A DNA stretch of 64,000 bases. Origin: Croceivirga radicis. GTDB taxonomy: Bacteria > Bacteroidota > Bacteroidia > Flavobacteriales > Flavobacteriaceae. Each line of letters opens with the position of its first letter. Position 1 is the first letter of the stretch. The notes below the pieces were generated by a model. The model was not told where the DNA came from. It ran no database searches and saw only the letters and a list, made by a program, of their open reading frames with translations. The stretch lies in the NCBI RefSeq assembly GCF_002072105.2, contig NZ_MTBC01000004.1:388182-452181 (forward strand), written 5' to 3'. A program made the position numbers and the translations under genes. Shown here one piece after another: positions 55,438 to 63,739 of the stretch.

Positions 55438-56103
55438 ATGAAAAAATTGTTAATCTTAATTATTCTATATTCAATCTGCCCTTTATTCGGACAGGAATCT
55501 GAAATTGAAAAACTCTTAATTAAAGGTAATGATGCCTATCAAAATTCTGATTTTCAAAATGCAAAAATCAATTACGAATCTATAATTAAAATTGACTCAA
55601 CTAACAAAGACGCTATTTACAATTTAGCTGGAACTGAGTTGAATTTAGGGAACAAATTTAGGGCATGCGAGCTGCTCCAAAAATCATATTCTCTGGGCGA
55701 CTTTGGAGCGTATGACCTGATTAAAGAACAATGCGGAGAACTTAATTACTCTGAAAAAATGTTCTTATTCCATGTCGATGAGCTTCCAAAATTTCTCTAC
55801 AAAGACAAATTTTTTCCACTCATAATCAACAAAAAGGAACTGAATCCTAATTACATGAAATTAATTAGAGCGGAAATAAAAAATTCTAAGGAACTGAAAC
55901 AAATTAAAGGACGTGCAAGCATTCTAATAAATGTTGACATAAACGGAAAATTAGTAACCAAAATACGTGGAGAAGTTCCTGAGAACAAAAGAGAATTAAT
56001 AAGTCAACTATTAGAAAATTTAACAGAATACAAACCTGCAACTTATATGAATAAATCAGTTGGACTTTTTGGTGGAGGATTTGCGTTACCCTTAACGTTC
56101 TAA
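55438..56103 (+). CDS. Secreted TPR/TonB-C-like protein, cassette 2
   Basis: The protein has 221 residues from the ATG at 55438 (MKKLLILIILYSICPLFGQ is the signal peptide); an upstream in-frame TTG at 55426 lies in the recombination site and is not the start. Residues about 20-95 hold TPR-like helices (GNDAYQNSDFQNAKINYES). The C-terminal half (about 145-221) shows ASILINVDINGKLVTKI and ends FGGGFALPLTF, close to the end of a TonB C-terminal-type domain. It resembles the combined content of cassette 1, so the two may be related in function. Confidence 0.65.
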   Translation: MKKLLILIILYSICPLFGQESEIEKLLIKGNDAYQNSDFQNAKINYESIIKIDSTNKDAIYNLAGTELNLGNKFRACELLQKSYSLGDFGAYDLIKEQCGELNYSEKMFLFHVDELPKFLYKDKFFPLIINKKELNPNYMKLIRAEIKNSKELKQIKGRASILINVDINGKLVTKIRGEVPENKRELISQLLENLTEYKPATYMNKSVGLFGGGFALPLTF

Positions 56104-56114
56104 AAATAACGTGG

Positions 56115-56307
56115 TACAACAAAACCTATAAACAATACGGGCTTCGGACTTAAACAGAAGGTTTGCGTATTTTTATGAAGTCTGCAAAATCTTTTGGATT
56201 TTGCTCTAGAAAGGAAAAAATAAATCAAAATAAAAAGATTTTGCTATGTGCGTGGCGGAAAGCAAACGCCAATTTGCCCCCGTACTGTTCATAGCTAAAC
56301 CGTTATA
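56115..56307. repeat. attC-like site 2
   Basis: A 193-bp inverted-repeat site beginning TACAAC (56115) and ending GTTATA (56302-56307). Inner arms are CTATAAACAATACGGG and CCCGTACTGTTCATAG. As the array model predicts, the left arm TACAAC pairs with the start of its own cassette (GTTGTA at 55425), not with the GTTATA that belongs to the next cassette. The cassette ends share GTTGTACCAC. Confidence 0.8.
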
Positions 56308-56744
56308 AATAACCCGCACTTAAAAAAGTAGAGTTTGGTCCGCTACCTTCCCTTTTTTGCTTTTAACGTGCTAGTCGGACCCAACAATGCGCAAACAGAA
56401 CGTTTATCAGGAAAGCAAAAAATGCCTTTCTTTTATCGCTTAAGTCTGTCCAAAACAAAAGGTTTGGGTCTTAAAGTAGATTGTGGCTTGTTACCCTACT
56501 TTTTGCCGCCAGTGCGCAAGTATTACGCAAGGTGGACGGGTATGGAACGATTAAAGCGGCAAAATTTTGAGACATCAATTTTACTGTTGTGCCAAGGGTT
56601 TGTTCTGCCCTGCAGGCAATTTATAACAAGATGTATAGCTAATTGCGGTCGAATTTCCAGACGGAAATTCAACCGTATTAACTATATTTATTCGCAACCG
56701 TTTGGTACGCGCTCTTTTGGGCGCAACTTGCCATACATTTAACG
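56303..56744 (+). other. Cassette 3: no convincing protein gene
   Basis: A 442-bp cassette bounded by GTTATAAAT and its inverse ATTTATAAC (ending 56627). An open frame runs through most of it (56335-56742) but starts at a TTG. It is cysteine- and arginine-rich without recognisable domains, extends to the end of the attC-like site, and is broken in the sister copy at 56745-57184. It therefore appears non-coding, or it may carry an RNA or a promoter. No TAnnTTTG box is seen. Confidence 0.55.
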
Positions 56745-56749
56745 TTATA
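56622..56749. repeat. attC-like site 3
   Basis: A 128-bp site, TATAAC (56622-56627) to GTTATA (56744-56749). The inner arms are GTATAGC-type on the left and CATAC on the right, and a central hairpin ATTTCCAGACGGAAAT is visible. Here both the left-arm hexamer and the next cassette's GTTATA agree because cassettes 3 and 4 are sister copies. Confidence 0.75.
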
Positions 56750-57184
56750 AATAACCCGCACTTAAAAAAGTAGAGTTTGGTCTGCTACTTTCCTTTTTTT
56801 GCTTTTAACGTGCTAGTCGGACGCAACAATACGCAAGTAGAACGTTTATCAGAAAAGCAAAAAATGCCTGTCTTTCATTGCTTAAGTCTGTCCAAAGCCA
56901 AAGGTTGGGTTTTAAAATAAAGTATGGCTTGTTACTTTCCTTTTTGCCGCCAGTGCGCAAGGGTTACGCAAGGTGGACGGGAACGGAACGATTAATGCGG
57001 CAAAATTTTGAGACATCAATTTTACTGCCGTGCCATGGGTTTGTTCTGCCCTGCAGGCAATTTATAACAAGATGTATAGCTAATTGCGGTCGAATTTCCA
57101 GACGGAAATTCAACCGTATTAACTATATTTATTCCCAACCGTGTGGTAAGCGCTCTTTTGGCGCAACTCGCCATACATTTAACG
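56745..57184 (+). other. Cassette 4: diverged copy of cassette 3
   Basis: A 440-bp cassette very similar to cassette 3 along its whole length, including the attC-like site. A one-base deletion in the GGTTTGGG stretch and an in-frame TAA break the open frame of the sister copy, so the conserved part is probably not a protein. ORFs here end in, or run through, the recombination site. The tandem pair suggests duplication by recombination or double integration. Confidence 0.6.
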
Positions 57185-57189
57185 TTAGC
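57063..57189. repeat. attC-like site 4
   Basis: A 127-bp site, TATAAC (57063-57068) to GTTAGC (57184-57189), nearly the same as site 3. The hexamer on the right belongs to cassette 5, so the two outer arms no longer pair perfectly, as expected at a boundary between unrelated cassettes. Confidence 0.75.
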
Positions 57190-57199
57190 TTTAATTTGA

Positions 57200-57607
57200 A
57201 TGAACGCTATTGACAAACAACTATTTTTAAAACATTTTATTCCGACTGAAATGGAACGGAAAAGAAGAGTTATGTTTGAAAACGGTTCATCAATAACAAC
57301 TAAATATAAATCTGAATTCAAATATTACGTGAAATATTTACCTGGAAATTCTGCTTACTATTATTCACCTGAATTCATTTTTAAAACAGAAACCGATTTA
57401 AAAATAATACCAATTCCGAATTTCTATACTTTTCTTTTTATTCCAATAGCTTTGGTCATTTTGACTTATTTTGAAAACATAGAATTGGAAAATATTTGGA
57501 CTATTTTAATTGCTCTAATTGGATTTGTAATATTAGTACAAATATTTCTAATTTTTCCAAGCATTATGAATATTAGAAAACGAGTAAATGAAAAACAAAA
57601 AAACTAA
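57200..57607 (+). CDS. Hypothetical two-helix membrane protein, cassette 5
   Basis: I do not recognise this 135-residue protein. Residues 1-75 are soluble and charged with aromatic patches (YYVKYLPGNSAYYYSPEF), and two transmembrane helices follow (about 78-92 and 100-122) with a short basic tail. The start is the ATG at 57200, 15 bp into the cassette, so little room remains for its own promoter. It ends 1 bp before the left recombination arm. Confidence 0.6.
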   Translation: MNAIDKQLFLKHFIPTEMERKRRVMFENGSSITTKYKSEFKYYVKYLPGNSAYYYSPEFIFKTETDLKIIPIPNFYTFLFIPIALVILTYFENIELENIWTILIALIGFVILVQIFLIFPSIMNIRKRVNEKQKN

Positions 57608-57608
57608 A

Positions 57609-57737
57609 GCTAACAATGTATAACCGCAATTACGGCGGATTCGACTACGTACGAATCCAGCGCGTATTGCTAAAACCTGTGCTTAATTCTAACGCTACCA
57701 ACTAAATACCGTAACTTCGGTTATACCAACCGTTGGC
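57609..57737. repeat. attC-like site 5
   Basis: A 129-bp site, GCTAAC (57609-57614) to GTTGGC (57732-57737). Inner arms are GTATAACCG and CGGTTATAC, with CAATTACGG and CCGTAACTT further in; a hairpin GGATTCG/CGAATCC lies in the centre. It is nearly identical to site 8 at 59768. Cassette 5 ends match over 10 bp (GTTAGCTTTA). Confidence 0.8.
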
Positions 57738-57752
57738 GTGCATGCAAAAAAA

Positions 57753-58052
57753 ATGAAACGACTTTTTCAAATATTGACCATTGCTTTACTATTTGTGACA
57801 ACTTCATGTTGTGACATTCTATGTGAACGACAAGAATATGCTGAATTAATTATCGAGAAAGTCGAGAAGTTCAAACAAGAAAACGGACGACTTCCAAAGA
57901 ATGTGACCGAAATAGGATTAGACGATACTCAAATGCACCTTTCATTTTACCAACTAACAAGTGACACGACTTATATGGTTTGGTATGGACTCGGTGTTGG
58001 AGAATCCAAAATTTACAGATCCGAAACAAAGAAGTGGACTGAAGAAGGATGA
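57753..58052 (+). CDS. Small lipoprotein, cassette 6
   Basis: The protein has 99 residues from the ATG at 57753; the frame also opens from a GTG at 57738 within the recombination core, which is rejected. The signal MKRLFQILTIALLFVTTSCC has a lipobox. The mature part is a short alpha/beta region (IIEKVEKFKQENGRLPKNV and MVWYGLGVGESKIYRSE) of no known family, with the look of pilin-like or inhibitor-type small exported proteins. Its stop overlaps the next start (ATGA). Confidence 0.65.
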   Translation: MKRLFQILTIALLFVTTSCCDILCERQEYAELIIEKVEKFKQENGRLPKNVTEIGLDDTQMHLSFYQLTSDTTYMVWYGLGVGESKIYRSETKKWTEEG

Positions 58053-58369
58053 AGAATAAGTGGAAAATAGGATTTTGGATTTGTCTCCTTCTTTTAATTG
58101 TTACGACAGGAATTGGATTCTATTCAGTTGTCGACCAAGCAGTGGCATTAACACACATGAAAGAAGGATATTCTGACACGGAATCGGACTTAGAAACAAT
58201 CATTCAAATTGTTGGACAAACTGACCAAACCAAACAAGAAATTGAGAATGTGCTTAAAGACCATAGACTTTATGAATACATGGACTTTAGAACAGACACA
58301 ATTGAAATTGAACGACTTACTCTCATTTTCGAGAATGATTATTTGAAGAGAATAGAAAAGCAATGGTAA
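58049..58369 (+). CDS. Hypothetical membrane-anchored protein, cassette 6
   Basis: The 106-residue protein is translationally coupled to the lipoprotein before it (4-nt overlap). An N-terminal transmembrane helix (about 8-28) is followed by an acidic helical domain (SDLETIIQIVGQTDQTKQE). No family is recognised. As the two share one cassette, they were acquired together and may act together in the envelope. Confidence 0.6.
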   Translation: MKNKWKIGFWICLLLLIVTTGIGFYSVVDQAVALTHMKEGYSDTESDLETIIQIVGQTDQTKQEIENVLKDHRLYEYMDFRTDTIEIERLTLIFENDYLKRIEKQW

Positions 58370-58389
58370 AAAAGAAAAAAGCACGACAC

Positions 58390-58447
58390 GCCAACAACAC
58401 CTATACGCAATATCCTGCGGGACACTGCGCATAGCCAAACCGTTGTA
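58390..58447. repeat. attC-like site 6 (shortest)
   Basis: Only 58 bp, from GCCAAC (58390-58395) to GTTGTA (58442-58447). The inner arms CTATACGCA and TGCGCATAG pair with one mismatch, and the top is a short hairpin TCCTGCGGGA. It shows the minimal site: outer arm, unpaired spacer, inner arm, loop. Cassette 6 ends match as GTTGGCGTG/CACGCCAAC. Confidence 0.85.
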
Positions 58448-58466
58448 GAGCATTTAAAAGCAAAAA

Positions 58467-59114
58467 TTGAAAAAAACAGTAATATTATTTTCCATCCTAA
58501 TTTCAATCTCTTCTTGTGGACAAAAAGAGAATAACGGAAAGTCAGACTTTAAAATTGACGAAAACATAAAAAAAGAGGTGGATTTTAAACTGTCTGAGTC
58601 GGAATTTGGCGAATCTTTCAATGAACTTTTCTTAGTGTATGACAATGTCCTTTTGGCTAATTTTTATGAAAATGACTCTTTGATGGTCTCTACTATTGGA
58701 AAGGAGCGGAAGATGCCCTTTAAATCATTTTATTACGTTAAAAACGACACTATTTCAATAGATGGCGCATATGGACTTTTTGGTGGTTTTGGATTTTCAA
58801 TAAAGTTTGTGGAAAACAAACCAATGGTTTATCACATGCTGGCTGGGGACGATTTTCCCGAATATTCTGAGTCTGCAGATGGACAACTAAAATTTAGAAT
58901 TGAAGTACAATGTACCGAAAGCACCCTCACACTTTCAAAATTTCCAGAACCAAATATGAATGACGTAATTTACGGAATTGTCGAATTTAAAAGCAAAGAT
59001 TATTATTCTGGGGCAATGCTAGTGGATAATGAGGAGCATGGTGAAAGGAAGAAAACAAGAATGGACATGAAAATTTATTTTAAGTCCAAATTTGTGGACT
59101 TTGAAAAATTATAA
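58467..59114 (+). CDS. Hypothetical lipoprotein, cassette 7
   Basis: The 215-residue protein starts at a TTG (58467); the encoded MKKTVILFSILISISSCGQK is a complete lipoprotein signal and no ATG is available before it. The mature protein is beta-rich (DGAYGLFGGFGFSIKFVENK) and matches no family I know. It is single in its cassette, starting 20 bp into it and ending 8 bp before the left arm. Confidence 0.65.
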   Translation: MKKTVILFSILISISSCGQKENNGKSDFKIDENIKKEVDFKLSESEFGESFNELFLVYDNVLLANFYENDSLMVSTIGKERKMPFKSFYYVKNDTISIDGAYGLFGGFGFSIKFVENKPMVYHMLAGDDFPEYSESADGQLKFRIEVQCTESTLTLSKFPEPNMNDVIYGIVEFKSKDYYSGAMLVDNEEHGERKKTRMDMKIYFKSKFVDFEKL

Positions 59115-59122
59115 AAACGCTC

Positions 59123-59250
59123 TACAACACGGTGTATAATTAATTGCGGGTGGATTTCCCAAATGGAAATCCTTACAATTAACTATCTTCGGTACAGGCG
59201 GACATTTTCCGTTGGAAAAGTCCGCAACTAATCATACACGAACCGTTGTA
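59123..59250. repeat. attC-like site 7
   Basis: A 128-bp site, TACAAC (59123-59128) to GTTGTA (59245-59250). Inner arms are GTGTAT and ATACAC, then TTGCGG and CCGCAA; a further hairpin GGATTTCC/GGAAATCC lies inside. Cassette 7 ends match over 10 bp (GTTGTAGAGC) and again after one A/G difference (TTT). Confidence 0.85.
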
Positions 59251-59262
59251 GGTAATTTAAAA

Positions 59263-59754
59263 GTGCGTATCGACATAAAAAAACACATATTACCCATTGG
59301 ACTTTTGATAGTCATTTTTAGTTTCTTTTTTTACAATCAAGATTTACTTGGAGGACTAGTTTTTCTAATTGTTGGTTGCGGATTTTTATACGCAGGATTC
59401 TATATTCGAAATATTAATTACAGAATAAAAACCAACGGAATTAAAGCTAAAGCGAAAATAGTTGACTTTAAAAAAGAACAGAATAAAGATGCTGATGGAG
59501 ATTCTTATGAATATTATTTTCCGATAGTAAGTTTTACCGACCGAAATGGAGTTGAAACGACTCAAAAGTTGGACTTAAGTGAAAACCCGAAACGAATTAA
59601 TGAACTGATTGACATTATTTACCTGAAAAAAGGAAATGAATACAAAATAATAAAGGACAATGATTGGTGGGAAAAAAACTTCCCAATGATTTTTATAATC
59701 GGTGGATTTTTATTTTCTGGAATTGGAATTATATGGTTGATTAATAAAATATGA
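59263..59754 (+). CDS. DUF3592-like membrane protein, cassette 8
   Basis: The protein has 163 residues from a GTG at 59263 (MRIDIKKHILPIGLL); the open frame extends left to 59212, but that part lies in the previous cassette's site and is unlikely to be translated. Two transmembrane helices (about 10-45) are followed by an extracytoplasmic beta domain (YYFPIVSFTDRNGVETTQK, KKGNEYKIIKD) and a final helix (about 142-160), as in DUF3592 proteins. Function unknown. Confidence 0.7.
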   Translation: MRIDIKKHILPIGLLIVIFSFFFYNQDLLGGLVFLIVGCGFLYAGFYIRNINYRIKTNGIKAKAKIVDFKKEQNKDADGDSYEYYFPIVSFTDRNGVETTQKLDLSENPKRINELIDIIYLKKGNEYKIIKDNDWWEKNFPMIFIIGGFLFSGIGIIWLINKI

Positions 59755-59767
59755 ATAAAAAACTACC

Positions 59768-59896
59768 TACAACAACGTATAACCGCAATTACGGCGGATT
59801 CGACTATGTCCGAATCCAGCGCGAATTGCTAAAACCTGTACTTAATTCTAACACTACCAACTAAATACCGTAACTTCGGTTATACCAACCGTTGTA
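59768..59896. repeat. attC-like site 8
   Basis: A 129-bp site, TACAAC (59768-59773) to GTTGTA (59891-59896), differing from site 5 at about six of its inner positions although the cassettes are otherwise unrelated. Inner arms are GTATAACCG and CGGTTATAC. Cassette 8 ends match over 10 bp (GTTGTAGGTA). Confidence 0.85.
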
Positions 59897-60130
59897 CTTA
59901 ATGATGAAAAGAAAATATAATTCACATAATGTTTTTGTGAATAATCACAAGAATTCCAAGTGCTATTTATAAAAGCATATACTCTCTATTGATAATAGGT
60001 ATTGAGTTGCCTATTTTCTATTTTAAAATAAAATGGCCAGTATTTAGTTTTTAAAGCAACAGTTTGAAATCAAATCAAATCAAATTACGAACCAATTACA
60101 ACAGCTGAAAACCAAGCGTATTATTTTTTT
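59897..60130 (+). other. Non-coding leader of cassette 9
   Basis: About 234 bp precede the gene of cassette 9, unlike the 8-30 bp seen in other cassettes. It holds a stem-loop AATAGG/CCTATT (around 59993-60016) and a tandem AATCA repeat (around 60070-60085). No TAnnTTTG box is clear, but there is room for a private promoter. The stretch 59755-60130 otherwise contains only site 8. Confidence 0.4.
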
Positions 60131-62347
60131 ATGAAAAAATCAATTCTAACACTTTTAACGATTACTTTTATCTTTACATATTCGTGTTCAAAAGAATCGT
60201 CAAACCCTACTGTTGAGCCAGATGTAACGGCGCCAACCTTCAATTTTTCAATTACCGGTTTCAACAATAATTCATCTGCTATTCCAATTGTTGTAAGCAA
60301 TCAAATAGAAATCAATATTAACGCCCAAGATGCAGGCGGTATTTCGAAAGTAGAAGCTTTTATAGATGACGAAAAAGCGGGAGAAGACACTAGTGCGCCA
60401 TACTCCATAATTGTCGATGTCTCTTCTTTAGCTTCTAAAATAGGTAAAACAAATACTTTTAAGAACTATACCTTGACGGTAGTTGTTACGGACAACTCTG
60501 GTAATTCAGAATCAAAGAACACAATTATCAATGTAGACAACGAGAAACCAACAATATCTGGGGTCAGCCTTTTTACTGGAGCAGTTATTAACGGAGATAC
60601 CAATACTGTAACTTTTGATGTTATGGATAATCAAGAATTGACTTCAGTTAAGGCTTTTTTAAACAATGAGCTGTTAATAGACCTACCGCTTGATAGTTTA
60701 TCAATCAACATTAACACCACTAACCTTACTGATGGGGAGAACGTTTTAAAAATAGAAGCAATAGACTCTGGCGAAAATCTTGGTACGTTTGAAGTAACCT
60801 TTATTTCTGACAACACAGGACCGGAAATAACAATTGAATCATTGGTTGAAAATCAAATTTTAGATAGCCTTATAACATTAAGTCCAAATGTTAATGATTT
60901 ATATTCTGAGGTAGATTCTTTGAAAGTGTTTTTAGGAGATTCTACGATAGTTTCTTTAGCAAATCAGACAGACTACAGCTTTGACTTTGACCCTAACCTA
61001 TACGCAACAGGTGCCAATTCAGTAAAGATTATAGCTACTGATAGTTTAGATAATGTATCCGAGTTAATTATTCCAATAGAAATATATCGAAGGTTAATAT
61101 CTTTGAATTTTCCCTCTAATTTTTACGACCCACAATTAGCAAGAATATACGTGTTTGCTTCCGACGCAGAAGGAAATCTACTTGACAATAAAAGAGTTAC
61201 CCAAGACACCGACAAGATAATACTACGTACTATAGAAGAGATCAACCCTAATTCGGAATTTATGCTCACGATAGGTGAATATAGTACAGGTGCATTTGGA
61301 AATTCAAGTGAGTTTACAACACTTCAAAACTTAACCCCATCCACTTTAGGTGAAATCAATTTTAAAACTTATCCACGATTTGACTACGTCCCTACGAATC
61401 CTTTTCAGTTTCCAACTCAAGGTTTCGATTCTCAAGATATTATTTCAATGAATTCTGAAGGTTTTGGATATGGGGGTAGCTTCTATAGCGAAACAGAAGA
61501 GTTTAACATAGATAGAAGAAGAAATACAACAAGTGCCGTAAATTCTGAGTTCATTTATGTTCCTCAAATTAATTTGACTTTGAATGAATATAGTTATTAT
61601 GTTGCTGATTGGGATATACCGTCGGATTTTGTTTTCACGCCACAGCTATTTACAAATGAAAATGTAGAAAAAAGATTCTATCAACCCATTCTAAGCAATG
61701 GAGAAACGTTTGAATCATCATCTTACTGGATTGCGGGTTATTTTAGCAATGATGATTTTCAAAACAATGTTTACCACCGTATTGACGGACATGGATATGG
61801 TTATCAGGGATTAGAGGGTATACCTTATTATTTCAATTCTATTTTTACTAATTATAAGTACAATGTTAGAATTAATGACTATTACACAGAACGAACCGGG
61901 GAGCTTGCACCGTCATTTCATACTTTAGATTGGTCAATAGATTATTCTTATTCAAATAACGAAATTGAAGTAATTAAGAATGGATTGGACCATACTGTTG
62001 GGAAGGTTTTTATTAATAGTGACCCATATGTGGTTATAGAAGGACTAAATATAAGTTATCGTTGGAGCCTGGTTTTTGATAGTCAAAAGACAGATAACAT
62101 CAAACTTCCAAAAATTCCTGAAGAAATAAAAACATGGGGGTTTTATGAATTGTATGAACAGGGGAATATGGAGGTACAACAGGTTGAGATAAAACGCTAT
62201 GAAAATATAAACTCATATGACGAATACCTATATAAGGTTATCAAAGATAATCGTCACTCATATTTAGTGTCACCAGTAATGGAATCTAAATTCAAATCAA
62301 CTGTACCGGGATATTACAAAAAAGCGTCTCATTTTTTATTGGATTAA
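60131..62347 (+). CDS. Large lipoprotein with Ig-like domains, cassette 9
   Basis: The 738-residue lipoprotein has a signal MKKSILTLLTITFIFTYSCS. Three bacterial Ig-like domains follow (about 35-135, 137-228 and 230-318), each opening with a DxxxPT or DNTGPEI-type phrase and carrying VFLGD/AFIDDE-type strands. The C-terminal 400 residues are a unique beta-rich, tyrosine-rich region (DIISMNSEGFGYGGSFYSE). It is probably a surface-exposed binding or adhesion protein. It is unusually large for a cassette gene (cassette 2766 bp). Confidence 0.75.
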   Translation: MKKSILTLLTITFIFTYSCSKESSNPTVEPDVTAPTFNFSITGFNNNSSAIPIVVSNQIEININAQDAGGISKVEAFIDDEKAGEDTSAPYSIIVDVSSLASKIGKTNTFKNYTLTVVVTDNSGNSESKNTIINVDNEKPTISGVSLFTGAVINGDTNTVTFDVMDNQELTSVKAFLNNELLIDLPLDSLSININTTNLTDGENVLKIEAIDSGENLGTFEVTFISDNTGPEITIESLVENQILDSLITLSPNVNDLYSEVDSLKVFLGDSTIVSLANQTDYSFDFDPNLYATGANSVKIIATDSLDNVSELIIPIEIYRRLISLNFPSNFYDPQLARIYVFASDAEGNLLDNKRVTQDTDKIILRTIEEINPNSEFMLTIGEYSTGAFGNSSEFTTLQNLTPSTLGEINFKTYPRFDYVPTNPFQFPTQGFDSQDIISMNSEGFGYGGSFYSETEEFNIDRRRNTTSAVNSEFIYVPQINLTLNEYSYYVADWDIPSDFVFTPQLFTNENVEKRFYQPILSNGETFESSSYWIAGYFSNDDFQNNVYHRIDGHGYGYQGLEGIPYYFNSIFTNYKYNVRINDYYTERTGELAPSFHTLDWSIDYSYSNNEIEVIKNGLDHTVGKVFINSDPYVVIEGLNISYRWSLVFDSQKTDNIKLPKIPEEIKTWGFYELYEQGNMEVQQVEIKRYENINSYDEYLYKVIKDNRHSYLVSPVMESKFKSTVPGYYKKASHFLLD

Positions 62348-62467
62348 GTAGGAAATAAGTTCATACCGGAGAGGATTATTAAAAGGAATTGCCAACTAAA
62401 TTTGATATCTGGAGAATTCTGTTCCTACTTGTTTTACTAGGAGACCAACTGTCCAGAAAGCACTAAG
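62348..62467 (+). other. Non-coding tail of cassette 9
   Basis: About 120 bp lie between the stop codon and the left recombination arm, more than in the other gene-bearing cassettes. I see no gene, hairpin or repeat in it. With site 9 it accounts for the gene-free stretch 62348-62681. Confidence 0.4.
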
Positions 62468-62662
62468 TACAACAAAACCTAAACGTAATACGGACTTTAG
62501 GGCAAAACTGAAAGGTGTGTGTATATTTATGATGTCGCTAAATCTTATGGATTTAGCTTTGGACAAAAAAAAGAAAAAGCAAAACAATAAGCTTTAGCTA
62601 CGTCGGCAGACGGAAACGAAAAGTTTCCTTGTCTCCGCACTACGCTTAGCCGAACCGTTGTA
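62468..62662. repeat. attC-like site 9
   Basis: A 195-bp site, TACAAC (62468-62473) to GTTGTA (62657-62662). The inner arms CTAAACGTAATACGG and CTCCGCACTACGCTTAG pair with mismatches. A central hairpin AAATC...GATTTAGC resembles the one in site 2. Cassette 9 ends match over 10 bp (GTTGTACTTA). Confidence 0.8.
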
Positions 62663-62681
62663 CGCTATTTAAACCTCGATA

Positions 62682-63731
62682 ATGACAATTAAGAACTTAT
62701 ATCTAATTTCCATTTTTCAATTTTTGATTTTTTCCTGTAATAATGGGACTTCACAATACTATGAAAAGGGCAAGTCATTATATGATGAAGGGAACTATAC
62801 CAAGGCTATCGAATTATTAACCAAGGATATAGATTTAAACGGTGGGACAGATTTAGCATATTATTATCGTGGAAGAGCACTGCAATCCACTCAAAAGTAT
62901 CAAAAAGCAATTCTGAACTTCAACAAGGCAATAGCTATAAACGAAGATTTAATTTACATCCACGTGAATAAGGCTGTAACGCAAATCAAATTAAAACAGC
63001 ACGATTCCGCACTTCAAGGATTGAACTACATTATTACAAAATTTGAGCCTTCCCAAGATTCAAACATAAATAGAAATCTTGCTATAGCCTACAATAATAG
63101 GGGTCTGATTAAGCATCAGATTTTAAAAGATTTTCCAAATGCATTAGCTGATTTTAATAAGTCACTAAGTTTTGAAGAAAATTCGGAGAGTCAATTGCCT
63201 TTTATGAATAGAGGTGTTTTGTTTCTTGAAACAAAGGAATATGAAAAGGCCATTACTGATTTGGAAAGGGCTATACAATTGAATGACAAAAAAGCATGGG
63301 CACACTTCATGAAAGCCCGCGCTCATTTTCAGATAAAGAACTATTCAAATTCATTGATTAGTATAAATCGCGCAATTGAACTGGAAGCAACCAACTGGAG
63401 GTACTTCAATTTAAGGGGCATGACATTAAATAACCTAGAAAGATATAATGAAGCTCTATCTGATTTCAACAAAGCTGTGGATATTTCAAATCATGACTAT
63501 GCATATAATAATCGGGGATTTACAAAATATAAACTTGGAAATCTAAAAGAAGCTCTTGAGGACTGCCAAAAAGCGATGGAATTGAATAATGAAAACAGCT
63601 GGACTTTTTATAATCTTGGTTTAATCAACTATGAAATCGGAAATAAGTCAAAGGCCTGCGATTATTTTAAAAAGGCTTTGGACTTAGGAAAAAAAGAAGC
63701 CGAAATCGAGTTGGTGAATAAATGCCAATAA
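62682..63731 (+). CDS. TPR-repeat lipoprotein, cassette 10
   Basis: The 349-residue lipoprotein has a signal ending FLIFSCNNGTS. Nine or so TPR units fill the rest (GKSLYDEGNYTKAIELLTKD, KKAWAHFMKARAHFQIKNYS for example), ending YFKKALDLGKKEAEIELVNK. TPR arrays of this kind act as protein-docking scaffolds, often at the outer membrane. It is one of three TPR-bearing cassettes in this array. It starts 20 bp into the cassette. Confidence 0.82.
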   Translation: MTIKNLYLISIFQFLIFSCNNGTSQYYEKGKSLYDEGNYTKAIELLTKDIDLNGGTDLAYYYRGRALQSTQKYQKAILNFNKAIAINEDLIYIHVNKAVTQIKLKQHDSALQGLNYIITKFEPSQDSNINRNLAIAYNNRGLIKHQILKDFPNALADFNKSLSFEENSESQLPFMNRGVLFLETKEYEKAITDLERAIQLNDKKAWAHFMKARAHFQIKNYSNSLISINRAIELEATNWRYFNLRGMTLNNLERYNEALSDFNKAVDISNHDYAYNNRGFTKYKLGNLKEALEDCQKAMELNNENSWTFYNLGLINYEIGNKSKACDYFKKALDLGKKEAEIELVNKCQ

Positions 63732-63739
63732 AAACAGCG

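Noticed and set aside
56335..57321. Open frames at 56335-56742, 56878-57213 and minus 57022-57321 as genes
   Set aside because: They run into or through the recombination sites, have no good starts or domains, and the plus-strand frame is not conserved between the two sister cassettes.
59212..59262. Longer N-terminus of the DUF3592-like protein starting at 59212
   Set aside because: These codons lie in the attC-like site of the preceding cassette; the GTG at 59263 gives a more sensible membrane-protein start.
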